Of a stretch of DNA of 55,878 bases, positions 10,064 to 20,110 are shown piece by piece. Source of the DNA: Coriobacteriales bacterium (GTDB taxonomy: Bacteria > Actinomycetota > Coriobacteriia > Coriobacteriales > UBA8131); the NCBI GenBank assembly GCA_031288185.1, contig JAITRZ010000007.1, positions 1 through 55,878 of the forward strand, given 5' to 3'. A program made the position numbers and the translations under genes. The notes beneath the pieces are model-generated. The model was not told where the DNA came from. It did no database searches and was given only the letters and a program-made list of their open reading frames with translations. Within the stretch, counting starts at the first letter, position 1. Each line of letters opens with the position of its first letter.

Positions 10064-11363
10064 AGGAGCCCGCTGTATTGATCCACGGGTGGGGTTGGAC
10101 GCAATCACTGACATTTTGATACGCGACGGCTCCATTGCCGCCGTTGGTGCTGATTTGCCTGTTGGAGATGACGGCTTAGGTACAGACCGGCCGCTCATTC
10201 GTGACCTCAGCGGCCGCGTTATCCTGCCCGGCCTCATGGACATGCACGTCCATCTGCGTGAGCCGGGCCAGGAATACAAAGAGGATATCGCCAGCGCGGC
10301 CCGAGCGGCGGCTCAAGGCGGATTTGTGGCTGTCCTGGCGATGCCCAATACCCAGCCGGTCACTGACAGCGCGTCGCGCGTGGCCTTTGTGTTAGACAAG
10401 GCCAGGTATGTGGGTGTAACGCGCGTTCATGTAGCTGGTGCCCTCAGTCGCGACCTGGCTGGTGAGTCTCTGGCTGAGATTGGCGATATGTACAAAGCTG
10501 GTGCTGTGGCTTTTACTGACGACGGCCGTGGCCTGCAGGACTGTGGGCTCATGCGTCTGGCCATGGACTATGTCCACCAATTTGCCTGTCCCGTGCTCAG
10601 TCACTGCGAGCTGGAGTCATTGGTGGGAAGTGGCGTGGTACACGAGGGGATAGTATCCACCCGGCTGGGATTGGCCGGTTGGCCGGCTGCTGGTGAGGAA
10701 ATCCAGATTGCGCGTGACATAGCCCTGGCTGAGTTAAGCGGCTGTGCTCTGCACATCCAGCATATTACCACCGCCGTTGGCCTTAAACTGGTGCGCGAGG
10801 CTAAAGAGCGCGGCCTCCCCGTAAGCTGTGAGGTCACTGCCCACCATTTATTCCTTAATGAAAATGACCTGAATGCCACCTATGACACTAACCTTAAAAT
10901 GAACCCTCCCTTGCGCACCACAGCTGACAACCAAGCGCTGCAAGAGGCCCTTATTGAGGGCCTGATCGACGTGGTGGCCTCAGACCACGCGCCTCATGCC
11001 GCCCACGAAAAGGCCCTAGAATTTGAACGAGCGCCCTTTGGCTGCACAGGACTTGAAACCACTCTGAGCCTGTTGCTTACGGAGTTGGTGGGTTTGGAAA
11101 AGATGAGCTATCAGCGCCTGGTGGAGTGTTTGGCGCATGCGCCGCGACGTATCCTTGGACTGGAAGAAGTGGGGATAGTCGCTGGCAGCCCGGCTGATCT
11201 TACGGTCATTGATCCTGGCGTGCGCTGGCAGGTAGAAGCGGAAAACTGGCAGTCCAAGTCTGCCAACAATGCCTTTATCGGCCAACAACTCCAAGGTCGG
11301 GCCAGTGATGTGTATGTGAGGGGCATACCTAGCATGATCGAAGGAACGGTATGTGATGTGTAA
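10050..11363 (+). CDS. pyrC: Dihydroorotase
   Basis: This class I dihydroorotase of the amidohydrolase superfamily closes carbamoyl-aspartate to dihydroorotate. Metal ligands H66 and H68 are in D-M-H-V-H, a further site is in H-C-E-L, and the catalytic D312 is in S-D-H-A-P-H. At 437 residues the length is usual. I prefer ATG 10050, which has AGGGGG 11 bases upstream; GTG 10038 lies on the ribosome site itself. The coding region overlaps the end of pyrB by 14 bases. Confidence 0.93.
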   Translation: MLLLKGARCIDPRVGLDAITDILIRDGSIAAVGADLPVGDDGLGTDRPLIRDLSGRVILPGLMDMHVHLREPGQEYKEDIASAARAAAQGGFVAVLAMPNTQPVTDSASRVAFVLDKARYVGVTRVHVAGALSRDLAGESLAEIGDMYKAGAVAFTDDGRGLQDCGLMRLAMDYVHQFACPVLSHCELESLVGSGVVHEGIVSTRLGLAGWPAAGEEIQIARDIALAELSGCALHIQHITTAVGLKLVREAKERGLPVSCEVTAHHLFLNENDLNATYDTNLKMNPPLRTTADNQALQEALIEGLIDVVASDHAPHAAHEKALEFERAPFGCTGLETTLSLLLTELVGLEKMSYQRLVECLAHAPRRILGLEEVGIVAGSPADLTVIDPGVRWQVEAENWQSKSANNAFIGQQLQGRASDVYVRGIPSMIEGTVCDV

Positions 11364-12750
11364 CTACCAAGAACAATCCCAAATAACCGGCGCGGCCCTG
11401 GCGGATGCCCAAACAAGCAGGTCCGCTCGCTCTCTGCCCGCGATGTCACACGAGGGGCCTGTGGCCTCTTTTCCAAGAGATTTGCCTCCCGCTGCCCTGA
11501 TGCTGGAAGACGGCAGCTTTTTCTTGGGCCACAGCTGTGGCGCGGCTGGCGAATGTTACGGTGAAATATGCTTTAATACCTCCCTCGTTGGCTATCTGGA
11601 GATACTCAGCGATCCAAGCTATGCTGGCCAGATAATTACCCTGACCTATCCACAGATTGGTAATTATGGCGTGGCTCGGGCAGACCTGCAAAGTTCCCGC
11701 CTTGCTTTGCGTGGTCTGGTGGTACGGGATATATGCTACAGGCCCTCAAACTTTCGCAGCCAACTGTCACTGCCGGATTTTCTGGTGGAACAGGGAGTGG
11801 TGGCACTGTGCGGCATTGATACGCGCGCCCTAACCCAGCACATCACGCGCCATGGCGCAATGCGCGCGGTGATTTCCAGTAGTGACCTACAGCCAAAATC
11901 GCTGCTTGCTAAGGTGCAAGCCGCGCCCAGCATCGTTGGTCAGAATCTGGTGCCAACCGTCAGCACCTGCACGCGCGAAGCCTATAGTGATGACAGCTCG
12001 GCCTATGATTTCCTGTTGAGCCCACCACCTGCGTCCTCCCGGCGGATTTTTGTCTATGATTGCGGCGTCAAGCGTGGCATCCTGCGCAATCTGACGCGTG
12101 CTGGTTGTTTGGTGGAATTGCTACCTTGGGACACGCCAGCCAGTGTTGTGCTTGCCGAGCGTCCCGACGGAGTGTTTTTCTCCAATGGCCCCGGCGACCC
12201 CCAACCGGTTGAGGCAAGCATTCAGGCCCTTCGTGAGTTGCTGGGAAAGATACCGTTGTTTGGCATCTGCCTTGGTCATCAACTGCTCGCTCTGGCCGCC
12301 GGAGCGCGTATTGAGAAGCTGAGATTTGGACACAGGGGCGCCAATCAGCCGGTCATGAACTTGTTGACCCGTTGCGTGGAAATAACCTCTCAAAATCACG
12401 GATTTGGTGTCTTTTTTCCGTCCTTGGGAACTCTGATGCCTGATGCGAGCGGCGGCTATTCTGTGCATGACCATGACCTGCGTCGCTGGGTAGAACGTGG
12501 CGTGGCTCCGGTGGTACACAACACGACGTATGGCCGCATTCAGTTAACTCATGTTAACTTAAACGACGGTACAGCCGAGGGTCTGGCCTTTTTGGATGTA
12601 CCGGCCTTCAGCGTACAATACCACCCTGAAGCCGCGCCCGGCCCAACAGATTCTCACTATCTGTTCTCTGCCTTCAGTCGCCTGATGGATGGTCGCGCAG
12701 ATTACCTAAATATCAATATCGCCGCCGACAGGCTGGCAGAATGGAAATAA
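11356..12750 (+). CDS. carA: Carbamoyl-phosphate synthase small (glutaminase) subunit
   Basis: CarA releases ammonia from glutamine and channels it to CarB. The class I glutamine amidotransferase nucleophile C305 is in G-I-C-L-G-H-Q. The His/Glu partners are H423 and E425 in H-P-E. The family N-terminal domain begins near residue 46 (LMLEDG). The preceding ~45 Ala/Ser-rich residues are an unusual extension. ATG 11356 is preceded by AAGGA with about 11 bases spacing and overlaps the pyrC stop by eight bases. An in-frame ATG at 11443 lacks a ribosome site. Confidence 0.93.
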   Translation: MCNYQEQSQITGAALADAQTSRSARSLPAMSHEGPVASFPRDLPPAALMLEDGSFFLGHSCGAAGECYGEICFNTSLVGYLEILSDPSYAGQIITLTYPQIGNYGVARADLQSSRLALRGLVVRDICYRPSNFRSQLSLPDFLVEQGVVALCGIDTRALTQHITRHGAMRAVISSSDLQPKSLLAKVQAAPSIVGQNLVPTVSTCTREAYSDDSSAYDFLLSPPPASSRRIFVYDCGVKRGILRNLTRAGCLVELLPWDTPASVVLAERPDGVFFSNGPGDPQPVEASIQALRELLGKIPLFGICLGHQLLALAAGARIEKLRFGHRGANQPVMNLLTRCVEITSQNHGFGVFFPSLGTLMPDASGGYSVHDHDLRRWVERGVAPVVHNTTYGRIQLTHVNLNDGTAEGLAFLDVPAFSVQYHPEAAPGPTDSHYLFSAFSRLMDGRADYLNINIAADRLAEWK

Positions 12751-12816
12751 CCGGACACTCAGGCGACACGATGAGCGCAAAAGGGATGGCAGGAGCTGTC
12801 CACAGAAAGGAGTGCT

Positions 12817-15800
12817 GTGCCTCGACGCAGCGACATTACTAAGATTCTTATCATCGGCTCTGGGCCGATTGTTATTGGTCAGGGATGCGAATTTGATTAT
12901 TCAGGCGCTCAGGCCTGTAAGGTGCTTTTAGAAGACGGTTTTGACGTGGTTCTGGTTAACTCTAACCCCGCTACCATCATGACCGATCCAAACATGGCCA
13001 GCCGTACCTATCTGGAACCGGTAACCGCAGATTCAGTGGAGCGGATCATCGCGCGCGAGCAGCCCGACGCGCTTTTGCCCACCCTGGGTGGCCAGACCGG
13101 ACTCAACTGCGCAATGGAGCTGGCTCGCCGTGGGGTTTTGGATACCTGGGAGGTGGAGATGATCGGTTGTACGCCGGAAGCCATCGCCAAAGGTGAAGAC
13201 CGTCGCCAGTTTGCCGAGGCCATGCAACGCATCGGCCTGGAATGTGCTGCCAGCGGTTATGCCTACAGCGTGACCGATGCTGAACAACTGGCCGCACAGC
13301 TGGGCTTTCCGTTGGTGCTCAGGCCCTCTTACACGCTGGGAGGGGCCGGCGGTGGGATTGCCTATAACGTTGAGGAACTGCGCGCGATAGTCGCCCAGGG
13401 TCTGGACACCTCACCCATTGGCGAGGTGTTGGTAGAAGAGAGCGTTCTTGGTTGGAAAGAATATGAGATGGAGGTGATGCGTGACACCAAGGGCAATGGC
13501 ATTATTGTTTGTTCAATTGAGAATTTTGACCCGATGGGCGTACACACCGGCGACTCTATCACTGTGGCCCCAGCCCAGACCCTCACTGACATAGAATATC
13601 AACGGATGCGTGTGGCCTCTCTTGCCATCCTGGAAGACATTGGTGTAGAAACCGGTGGATCCAATGTGCAGTTTGCCATTAACCCCGCCAATGGACGCAT
13701 GGTGGTTGTGGAAATGAACCCCCGCGTGTCGCGCTCCTCGGCCCTGGCCAGCAAGGCCACCGGTTTTCCGATTGCCAAGTTTGCGGCCAAGCTGGCGGTG
13801 GGCTATACCCTAGATGAGATGCACAATGACGTAACCCAGGCCACGCCGGCCTGTTTTGAACCAAGCATTGATTATGTAGTGGTCAAGGTACCGCGTTTTG
13901 CCTTTGAGAAGTTTAAGGGTGCCGATACTACGCTCAATACCCGGATGAAGGCGGTAGGGGAGGCGATGGCCATCGGGCGCACTTTTGAAGAGACCCTGGG
14001 TAAGGCCCTGCGTTCCTTGGAAAATGGTCGCGGCGGGCTGGGGGCTGACGGCCATGATGACTTTGACGAGCAGCAGTTTTCACGGCTGGTTCAACTGCCT
14101 ACCGAGCAACGGATATTCTATCTAGCTGAGGCGCTCAGGCGTGGTTTTTCAGTAGCTGAGCTGGCGGCTCACTCCGGTATTGATCCCTGGTTTCTTGAGC
14201 GCATGGCGGAAGTGACGCGGGCTGAGCAGGCTCTGGCCGGCAGAGAGCTGGGCGCTCTGTCTGCCGTGGAGTTGCGCGAGGCTAAGCGCCTGGGCCTCAG
14301 CGACGTGCAGCTGGCCCACCTGCTTGACAGCAGTGAGGCTCAGGTGCGCAGTCGCCGCCAGTACCTGGGCGTTATACCGGTTTTTAAGATGGTGGACAGT
14401 TGCGCGGCAGAATTTGCCAGCAGTACTAAATATTTTTATAAGACCTACGAGGCCACCAGCGATTTTGTGGCCGCCGAGCGCCCTCGCGTAATCATCCTGG
14501 GTGCCGGACCCAATCGCATTGGCCAGGGTATTGAGTTTGATTATTGTTGTGTGCACGCCGCCTATGCTTTATCGGCGGCTGGGTATGAAACGGTGATGGT
14601 TAACTGCAATCCTGAAACGGTCTCGACTGACTACGACACCTCCGACCGTCTTTACTTTGAGCCGCTGACCTTTGAGGACGTCATGGATATTATCGACGTT
14701 GAGCAGCCGTTGGGGGTGATAGTAACCCTGGGCGGTCAGACACCGCTCAAGCTGGCACAGGCCCTGGAGGATGCGGGAGTTACGCTGCTGGGCACCGGTT
14801 CTGAAGCCATAGATCTCGCCGAGGATCGTCAGCGCTTCTCGCAACTGTTGGATGAGCTGCACATGGCCTATCCGCCCGCCGGCAGCGCCACCTCTGTTGC
14901 AGAGGCTGAGCAGGTGGCAGGACGCCTGGGTTATCCATTGCTGGTACGACCCAGCTATGTGTTGGGCGGCCGGGGCATGGTCATCGCCTATAACGCCTCC
15001 TCCATGCGCCGTTATATGGCCGAGGCTGTGCATGTGTCTCCTGACCATCCCGTTTATCTGGACAGCTTTTTGGAATCAGCCATTGAGTTGGATGTGGACG
15101 CGCTGGCAGATGGTACCGATGTCTATATCGGTGGGCTTTTGGAGCATATCGAGGAAGCGGGCATTCACAGTGGCGACTCTTCTTGCTGTCTGCCCCCCTT
15201 TACCCTGTCTGCCGCTCTGGTTGACAAAGTGCGCTCTCATACTCGCCGCCTGGCCCTGGCCATCGGCGTACGCGGCCTGTTGAATGTACAATATGCTATA
15301 AAGGATGCAGAAATATATGTGTTGGAAGTTAATCCCCGCGCCAGCCGCACGGTTCCCTTTACCTCTAAAGCCACGGGTGTACCACTGGCAAAATTGGCGG
15401 CGCTGATAGCGGTGGGGCACCGGCTCTCCAATTTTGCGCACCTGCCCTCTGATGAACGAGAGATACCGCATTTTAGTGTCAAGGAAGCGGTTATGCCCTT
15501 CGGTCGCTTTCCGGGGGCTGATAGTGTTCTGGGTCCGGAGATGAAGTCGACCGGAGAAGTAATGGGCACAGGTGTCAGCTTTCCTGTGGCCTATGCCAAG
15601 GCGGCGCTGTCCATCGACTACTCATTGCCCTTGGGCGGTACGGCCTTTATCAGTGTTAAGGATGCTGATAAACGGGCGATTGTCTCTATTGCCGCCCAGC
15701 TTCACGGTGCCGGTTTTGAGTTGATCTGCACCGCTGGCACCGCGCGTACCCTGCTGGCCGCCGGACTGCCAACACGGGCTATAAATCGGGCTTCAGATCC

Positions 15801-16053
15801 TCAACCAAATATCGCTGATGCCATTGCTAATGGCGAGGTGGCGCTTATCATCAACACACCGCTGGGCATGGAGACCCGTTCTGACGCCTACCGGATACGT
15901 ACCGCCGCCGTGCGCTATGGCATCTGCTATGCCACTACCTTGGCCGGGGCGGAGGCTATGGTACGGGCCATAGAGGTGGCCCAGCGTGATAAAGCTGGAA
16001 GCAATGAGTTAAAGCCGCTGGCCTTACAGGATGTGGCGCAGTGGGATCTGTAA
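12817..16053 (+). CDS. carB: Carbamoyl-phosphate synthase large subunit
   Basis: CarB makes carbamoyl phosphate from bicarbonate, ammonia and two ATP, feeding both pyrimidine and arginine synthesis. The 1078 residues hold two homologous ATP-grasp halves, each opening with I-x-G-x-G-P (near 13 and 565) and containing N-P-R-x-S-R/N-P-R-A-S-R metal-site motifs. A C-terminal MGS-like allosteric domain follows from about 940. The start is GTG 12817 with AAAGGAG four bases upstream. A 66-base gap separates it from carA. Confidence 0.96.
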   Translation: MPRRSDITKILIIGSGPIVIGQGCEFDYSGAQACKVLLEDGFDVVLVNSNPATIMTDPNMASRTYLEPVTADSVERIIAREQPDALLPTLGGQTGLNCAMELARRGVLDTWEVEMIGCTPEAIAKGEDRRQFAEAMQRIGLECAASGYAYSVTDAEQLAAQLGFPLVLRPSYTLGGAGGGIAYNVEELRAIVAQGLDTSPIGEVLVEESVLGWKEYEMEVMRDTKGNGIIVCSIENFDPMGVHTGDSITVAPAQTLTDIEYQRMRVASLAILEDIGVETGGSNVQFAINPANGRMVVVEMNPRVSRSSALASKATGFPIAKFAAKLAVGYTLDEMHNDVTQATPACFEPSIDYVVVKVPRFAFEKFKGADTTLNTRMKAVGEAMAIGRTFEETLGKALRSLENGRGGLGADGHDDFDEQQFSRLVQLPTEQRIFYLAEALRRGFSVAELAAHSGIDPWFLERMAEVTRAEQALAGRELGALSAVELREAKRLGLSDVQLAHLLDSSEAQVRSRRQYLGVIPVFKMVDSCAAEFASSTKYFYKTYEATSDFVAAERPRVIILGAGPNRIGQGIEFDYCCVHAAYALSAAGYETVMVNCNPETVSTDYDTSDRLYFEPLTFEDVMDIIDVEQPLGVIVTLGGQTPLKLAQALEDAGVTLLGTGSEAIDLAEDRQRFSQLLDELHMAYPPAGSATSVAEAEQVAGRLGYPLLVRPSYVLGGRGMVIAYNASSMRRYMAEAVHVSPDHPVYLDSFLESAIELDVDALADGTDVYIGGLLEHIEEAGIHSGDSSCCLPPFTLSAALVDKVRSHTRRLALAIGVRGLLNVQYAIKDAEIYVLEVNPRASRTVPFTSKATGVPLAKLAALIAVGHRLSNFAHLPSDEREIPHFSVKEAVMPFGRFPGADSVLGPEMKSTGEVMGTGVSFPVAYAKAALSIDYSLPLGGTAFISVKDADKRAIVSIAAQLHGAGFELICTAGTARTLLAAGLPTRAINRASDPQPNIADAIANGEVALIINTPLGMETRSDAYRIRTAAVRYGICYATTLAGAEAMVRAIEVAQRDKAGSNELKPLALQDVAQWDL

Positions 16054-16142
16054 AGGGGCCTGATGCCTGTGGGAGCCTGCGCCGCTCCAGGGTGCAGAAC
16101 GTATGCCCTACCGGTACAGAGGGGCCTAATGCCTGCGGGAGC
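16054..16142 (+). repeat. 23-bp direct repeat, 66-bp period, in the carB-pyrK gap
   Basis: The segment at 16054-16076 recurs at 16120-16142 with two mismatches. The gap (16054-16240) holds no gene, although pyrF often lies at about this place in related operons. Confidence 0.8.
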
Positions 16143-16240
16143 TCGCGTCAGCCCTGCGGTGTGCGGGCAGGGCACTCCCAGAGACGCATACAGAGAGAGC
16201 GCCTGTGTGTCAGCGTGTTCTCAAGGCAGGGACGAAGTAC

Positions 16241-17080
16241 ATGAAGGCATATAGGCCGGCAAAGCTGCTGGAGGACTGCGAGCTGTTGGAAAATCGAACG
16301 CTCGCCCCTCGCCTGAACCTTCTGCGCCTGCGTTCGCATATGATAGCGCCGCTGGTGCAGCCTGGACAGTTTGTGCATGTGCGCATTCCCCTGGCCGGCG
16401 AGTTGCCGTTGCGCCGACCGTTCAGTGTCTATGATGTAGGCACAGGTGGCACAGAATTATTCCTTGTCTATCAGGTGGTGGGCACCGGCACCCAGCACAT
16501 CCAGGCGCTCAAGCCACCCATCACGCTTAATCTGCTTGGTCCCTGCGGTCGGGGTTGGCAACTGCCGCCGGCGGTTGCTTCCGAACACTCAAAAGGGGCA
16601 ACCGGACGCGGGAGGGTACTTCTGGTGGGCGGTGGCATTGGCACAGCCGCGCTCAGTATGCTGGCTCGGCAGTTGCTTGCTGGGTTTACGGTTGATTTTG
16701 TGATTGGTACCGCTCGTGCTGAACTGATGATTTATAAGGCTGATCTGGCTCCCTGGAATGGAGTGGACGGTGCCCTTACCCTGCATATTTGTACAGATGA
16801 CGGCAGTCTGGGCCGCCTGGGCCTGACCACTGATCTGGCTGCCGAATTGCTGCGGGAAAACCCTTATGTCTGGATGGCCAGTTGTGGGCCGCGACCGATG
16901 CTGGCGGCGTTGGCCAAGCTGGCGCGTACCTACGGCCTCAAACATCAGGTGTCGATGGAAGAACGTATGGCCTGCGGCCTGGGCACCTGCCTGGGATGCT
17001 CGCTGCCAACAAGGGACGGTCAGCGTCAGGTCTGCGTCGATGGCCCGGTGTTTGACGCTGAGGAGTTGCTATGGACATAG
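16241..17080 (+). CDS. pyrK: Dihydroorotate dehydrogenase electron-transfer subunit PyrK
   Basis: PyrK carries FAD and a [2Fe-2S] cluster and passes electrons from PyrDB to NAD+. The flavin motif R-P-F-S-V-Y is at about 49-54. The NAD-binding glycine segment GGGIGTAAL is near 129. The C-terminal cluster C-G-L-G-T-C-L-G-C followed by a distant C-V-D-G supplies four cysteines. Length is 279 residues, slightly above average. ATG 16241 has AGGCAGGGA upstream; the longer frame from GTG 16205 is unsupported. It lies directly before pyrD, as is usual for the heterotetrameric enzyme. Confidence 0.93.
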   Translation: MKAYRPAKLLEDCELLENRTLAPRLNLLRLRSHMIAPLVQPGQFVHVRIPLAGELPLRRPFSVYDVGTGGTELFLVYQVVGTGTQHIQALKPPITLNLLGPCGRGWQLPPAVASEHSKGATGRGRVLLVGGGIGTAALSMLARQLLAGFTVDFVIGTARAELMIYKADLAPWNGVDGALTLHICTDDGSLGRLGLTTDLAAELLRENPYVWMASCGPRPMLAALAKLARTYGLKHQVSMEERMACGLGTCLGCSLPTRDGQRQVCVDGPVFDAEELLWT

Positions 17081-17142
17081 GGCTTACAAGAGGTATGCGC
17101 TTTTGCCTTTTTCAGTTTTGTTGCCGGCAGGGTGATGTTGGC

Positions 17143-17307
17143 ATGGATACGATGAGCTCACGGGCACAGGCGGGCCATTGTGTCGATGTCCACGCCGCCG
17201 CCGCCACGATGAGCTCACGGGCACAGGCGGGCCATTGTGTCGATGTCCACGCCGCCACCACCACGATGAGCTCACGGGCACATGCGAACCAGGGGGTGCT
17301 GGCATGA
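17143..17307 (+). CDS. Possible small repeat peptide coupled to pyrD
   Basis: A 54-residue frame begins at ATG 17143 (AGGG about eight bases upstream) and ends in a TGA that overlaps the pyrD ATG as ATGA. It reads straight through the 57-base tandem repeat, giving two 19-residue units that each start M-S-S-R-A and contain G-H-C-V-D-V-H, then a partial third. No family is recognised. It may be a leader peptide that couples ribosomes onto pyrD, or simply a frame left open by repeat expansion. Confidence 0.3.
   Translation: MDTMSSRAQAGHCVDVHAAAATMSSRAQAGHCVDVHAATTTMSSRAHANQGVLA
17151..17285 (+). repeat. 57-bp tandem repeat (2.4 copies) between pyrK and pyrD
   Basis: Copies span 17151-17207 and 17208-17264, with a partial copy from 17265. 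The first two differ at only two bases near their 3' ends (GCCGCC versus ACCACC). Both strands are open through the repeat because 57 is a multiple of three. Confidence 0.9.
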
Positions 17308-18401
17308 GCCCACAGGCAGATGTCAGAGCTCCCTCTCACGCGGAGATAGCCGAGTGCACAGAAGCTGTTTGTCACGACAGGCAACGAGCTCCTTCTCATG
17401 TGGAGATGGCCGTGGAGATAGCGGGCATTAAAATGGCCAATCCGGTCACGGTAGCCTCAGGCACTTTTGCGAGTGGAAGGGAGATGGCTAAACTTTGGCA
17501 GGAGTGTGCCCGCGCGCAACCCAACCTTGTCTCTATTTCCCGCTTTCCCGCTCTAAACTGTCTGGGGGCTTTAACCACCAAAGCTATTACCCTAAAACCC
17601 TGGGCGGGCAATCCAGCTCCGCGCCTGGCAGAAACTGCCAGCGGCCTGCTCAATTCCATCGGTCTGGAAAATCCAGGCGTGGAGGTTTTTTGTGAGAGGG
17701 ATTTGCCCTGGTTGGCTCGCCAGAACCTGCCGCTGATTGTTAATGTTGGCGGCCATAGTTTGGAAGAATATGCTCAGGTTATAGAACACCTGGAGCGTGC
17801 GAGCGCAGACATTATGGATGGACAGGAAGGGCCGGATGTCGCCGTGCCTGCGGCCTATGAGCTCAACATCTCCTGCCCCAATGTTGACGCTGGGGGTATG
17901 GCCTTTGGAGTAGACGCTCTACTGGCCGCAGAGTTGACCCGTCGCTGCCGGCGCCTGACCCGTCGGCCGTTGATTGTTAAGCTCTCCCCCAATGTCACGG
18001 ACATCACCACCATTGCTCAAGCCGTACAGGAAGCTGGCGCTGACGCATTGTCTCTGGTCAACACACTAACGGGCATGGCCATTGACGCGATACGTCGCCG
18101 TCCACTGCTGGGACGAGGCTTTGGCGGCCTGTCTGGATCGGCCATTAAGCCGGTGGCCCTGTATCTGGTGCATCAGTGCTACCGAGCCGTCGATATTCCC
18201 ATCATCGGTATGGGTGGTATCGCCACCGGTATTGACGCGGTAGAGTTTCTGTTGGCTGGTGCCTGTGCCGTTGCCGTGGGCAGTGCCAGTTTCAGTGATC
18301 CCCTGGCCTCAGTTCGTGTCATTCAGGGTTTAGAAGACTACTGTGTCCAGCATGGCATAGCTGCGGTGCGTGAACTGACGGGCAGTCTCCAGAGCCATTA
18401 G
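17304..18401 (+). CDS. pyrD: Dihydroorotate dehydrogenase, catalytic subunit (class 1B)
   Basis: PyrDB oxidises dihydroorotate to orotate on FMN and works with PyrK. The domain begins near residue 36 with the typical I-K-M-A-N-P-V-T-V-A-S-G-T-F. The catalytic cysteine is in N-I-S-C-P-N-V. The FMN phosphate site is near the C-terminus (G-M-G-G-I, then A-V-G-S-A). ATG 17304 has AGGGGG seven bases upstream. It gives an N-terminal extension of ~35 residues containing an imperfect duplication (R-A-P-S-H-A-E / R-A-P-S-H-V-E). ATG 17406 would give a family-length protein but has no ribosome site. Confidence 0.92.
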   Translation: MSPQADVRAPSHAEIAECTEAVCHDRQRAPSHVEMAVEIAGIKMANPVTVASGTFASGREMAKLWQECARAQPNLVSISRFPALNCLGALTTKAITLKPWAGNPAPRLAETASGLLNSIGLENPGVEVFCERDLPWLARQNLPLIVNVGGHSLEEYAQVIEHLERASADIMDGQEGPDVAVPAAYELNISCPNVDAGGMAFGVDALLAAELTRRCRRLTRRPLIVKLSPNVTDITTIAQAVQEAGADALSLVNTLTGMAIDAIRRRPLLGRGFGGLSGSAIKPVALYLVHQCYRAVDIPIIGMGGIATGIDAVEFLLAGACAVAVGSASFSDPLASVRVIQGLEDYCVQHGIAAVRELTGSLQSH

Positions 18402-18428
18402 CTGTGCGCGCCCTTGAAAGGAAAGCCC

Positions 18429-19043
18429 ATGAATCAGACAGAAAAAACCGATACAATTCGCCTTAGCGACCAACAGATACTGCAGGCATTTGTTGACAGT
18501 AAGGCCCTTCAAAAGGGTCACTTCCATCTCACGAGTGGTCGCCACAGTGATACATATATCCAGTGTGCCCGTGTCCTGGAACAACCTCGCCTTACCATTG
18601 CGCTGGCCCGCGAGACCATCGCTCGCCTGCCTGCCGGCACGGCAGTGGATATGGTGGCATCGCCTGCTGTTGGGGGCATCCTGTTTGGCTTTGCCGTCGC
18701 CAGCATCCTGGATAAAAACCTGATCTTTTCAGAGCGGGTAGAGGGGCGGATGCATCTGCGCCGTTCTTTTGCCCTAGCGCCACAGTACCGAGTCTTGATT
18801 GCGGAGGATGTGGTAACCACCGGTGGCTCGGTGAGGGAATTGATTGCATTAGTTGAAGAGGCGAAGGCTGAGGTAGTGTCTGTTGTCGCCCTTATCGACC
18901 GCGGAAGCAAGCCTGATTTTGGCTACCCTTATTACCCTCTTTTGACGCTTGAGGCGCCTTCGTGGAGCCCGCAGGAGTGCAAACTGTGCCAAAATGGCAA
19001 AAAATTACAAAGTCCGGGCTCCAGAAGCCTTGCCAAGCGTTAG
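18429..19043 (+). CDS. pyrE: Orotate phosphoribosyltransferase
   Basis: PyrE adds PRPP-derived ribose phosphate to orotate. The PRPP loop V-L-I-A-E-D-V-V-T-T-G-G-S is at about 121-133. The orotate-binding region (LTSGRHSDTYIQ) is near 33-44. The 204-residue length is normal. ATG 18429 follows AAAGGA; an in-frame TTG at 18414 is not needed. It is the last pyrimidine gene here. The decarboxylase gene pyrF that should complete the pathway is not in this window. Confidence 0.92.
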   Translation: MNQTEKTDTIRLSDQQILQAFVDSKALQKGHFHLTSGRHSDTYIQCARVLEQPRLTIALARETIARLPAGTAVDMVASPAVGGILFGFAVASILDKNLIFSERVEGRMHLRRSFALAPQYRVLIAEDVVTTGGSVRELIALVEEAKAEVVSVVALIDRGSKPDFGYPYYPLLTLEAPSWSPQECKLCQNGKKLQSPGSRSLAKR

Positions 19044-19101
19044 CCAAGAAACTACAATCAGTGCATTACCCGTGGTGCGTCCACCGTTTTAAGGAGATAG
19101 T

Positions 19102-19410
19102 ATGCCATTGCCCCAACTGTCAGATGAAGCACGTAAGTTGGCGTTAGCCAAAGCTGCGGAAGCCCGAAGCGCTCGCGCTGAACTGCGCCAGAAAGTCAAA
19201 AGCGGCGAACTTGCAATCACCAAGGTTCTACAAATGAAAGATGATCCCGTTGTGGCCAAGATAAAGGTTTCAACCCTGTTGGAATCGCTACCTGGCTACG
19301 GTAAAGCCAAAGTCAGCGCCCTGATGGAGGAATTGAAGATTGATCCCTCCCGACGGGTCAAGGGTTTGGGTGAGGTTCAGCGGGCCGCGCTGATTGACCA
19401 TTTCAGCTAA
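19102..19410 (+). CDS. mihF: Actinobacterial integration host factor
   Basis: This 102-residue basic protein is the actinobacterial nucleoid-associated factor first described in mycobacteria as mIHF. It contains a helix-two-turn-helix-like DNA-binding region with the hallmark L-P-G-Y-G-K-A-K (about 63-70) and a G-L-G-E-V-Q-R-A-A-L C-terminal helix. It is unrelated to E. coli IhfA/B. ATG 19102 has AAGGAG five bases upstream. Its position just before gmk and rpoZ is a conserved actinobacterial arrangement and is the best single taxonomic marker here. Confidence 0.93.
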   Translation: MPLPQLSDEARKLALAKAAEARSARAELRQKVKSGELAITKVLQMKDDPVVAKIKVSTLLESLPGYGKAKVSALMEELKIDPSRRVKGLGEVQRAALIDHFS

Positions 19411-19540
19411 AGTGCCTCTGGGTACATCCGGTACCTGTTGGTTGTCAAGGACAGCGATTTGTTGAGGGTCGCATGTTATGGATTGCGTCTGGTTATGGAG
19501 TTGCAACCTTGCATCTTATAGGTAGTACTAAAGAGCACTG

Positions 19541-20110
19541 ATGTCTACCAAAGGTCATCTGTTTGTGATTTCCGGCCCCTCAGGTGTGGGCAAGGGAACA
19601 TTGGTTGAGAAGCTGTTGCAGCGCCAGAAGGGCATTGCTTTAAGTGTCTCTGCCACTACCCGCCCGCCTCGGGCTGGCGATAGGGACGGGGTCACCTACC
19701 ACTTTTTAAGTGACGCGCAGTTTGACATGCTGATAGCTGCTGACGGCTTTCTTGAATGGGCAGAGGTGCATGGCTGGCGCTATGGCACGCTGGTTTCTGA
19801 GGTCGAGCGGATACTGGCGAGTGGACAGGATCTAATCCTTGAAATTGATATTCAAGGTAATGATTTAATTAAAAAGCGGTTACCTGACGCTGTGTCCATC
19901 TTCATTGCTCCACCGTCTTTGTCTGAACTCAAACAGCGTCTCCTCCAGCGCGGCACCGAGGATGAGGCCGCCGTTGCGCGCCGTCTGGAAACAGCCAAAC
20001 TGGAACTTCAGGCTCAAAACCGGTATAATGTCATTATCGAAAACGATGACCTTGATGCTGCCTGCGCTGCCCTGGCGCAGACCGTTGAGGCTTATCGGCA
20101 GGGGATGTAA
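19541..20110 (+). CDS. gmk: Guanylate kinase
   Basis: Gmk phosphorylates GMP to GDP with ATP. The P-loop G-P-S-G-V-G-K-G-T is at about 12-20. The GMP-binding segment S-A-T-T-R-P-P-R-A-G-D is near 37-47, followed by Y-H-F and the lid region. Length (189 residues) is typical. ATG 19541 has AAAGAG five bases upstream. No gene is seen in the 130 bases between mihF and gmk. Confidence 0.95.
   Translation: MSTKGHLFVISGPSGVGKGTLVEKLLQRQKGIALSVSATTRPPRAGDRDGVTYHFLSDAQFDMLIAADGFLEWAEVHGWRYGTLVSEVERILASGQDLILEIDIQGNDLIKKRLPDAVSIFIAPPSLSELKQRLLQRGTEDEAAVARRLETAKLELQAQNRYNVIIENDDLDAACAALAQTVEAYRQGM

Noticed and set aside
16178-16204. Second PyrR-binding site before pyrK
   Set aside because: CCAGAGA and CAGAGA loop-like strings occur, but no stable flanking stem, antiterminator or terminator can be drawn.
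17178-17303. pyrD starting upstream inside the 57-bp repeat
   Set aside because: The frame is open but the start has no ribosome site. ATG 17304 has a strong one.
17112-17399. Minus-strand protein with W-P-A-C-A-R-E-L-I-V repeats
   Set aside because: It is the reverse-strand shadow of the 57-bp repeat, with no ribosome site or family match.
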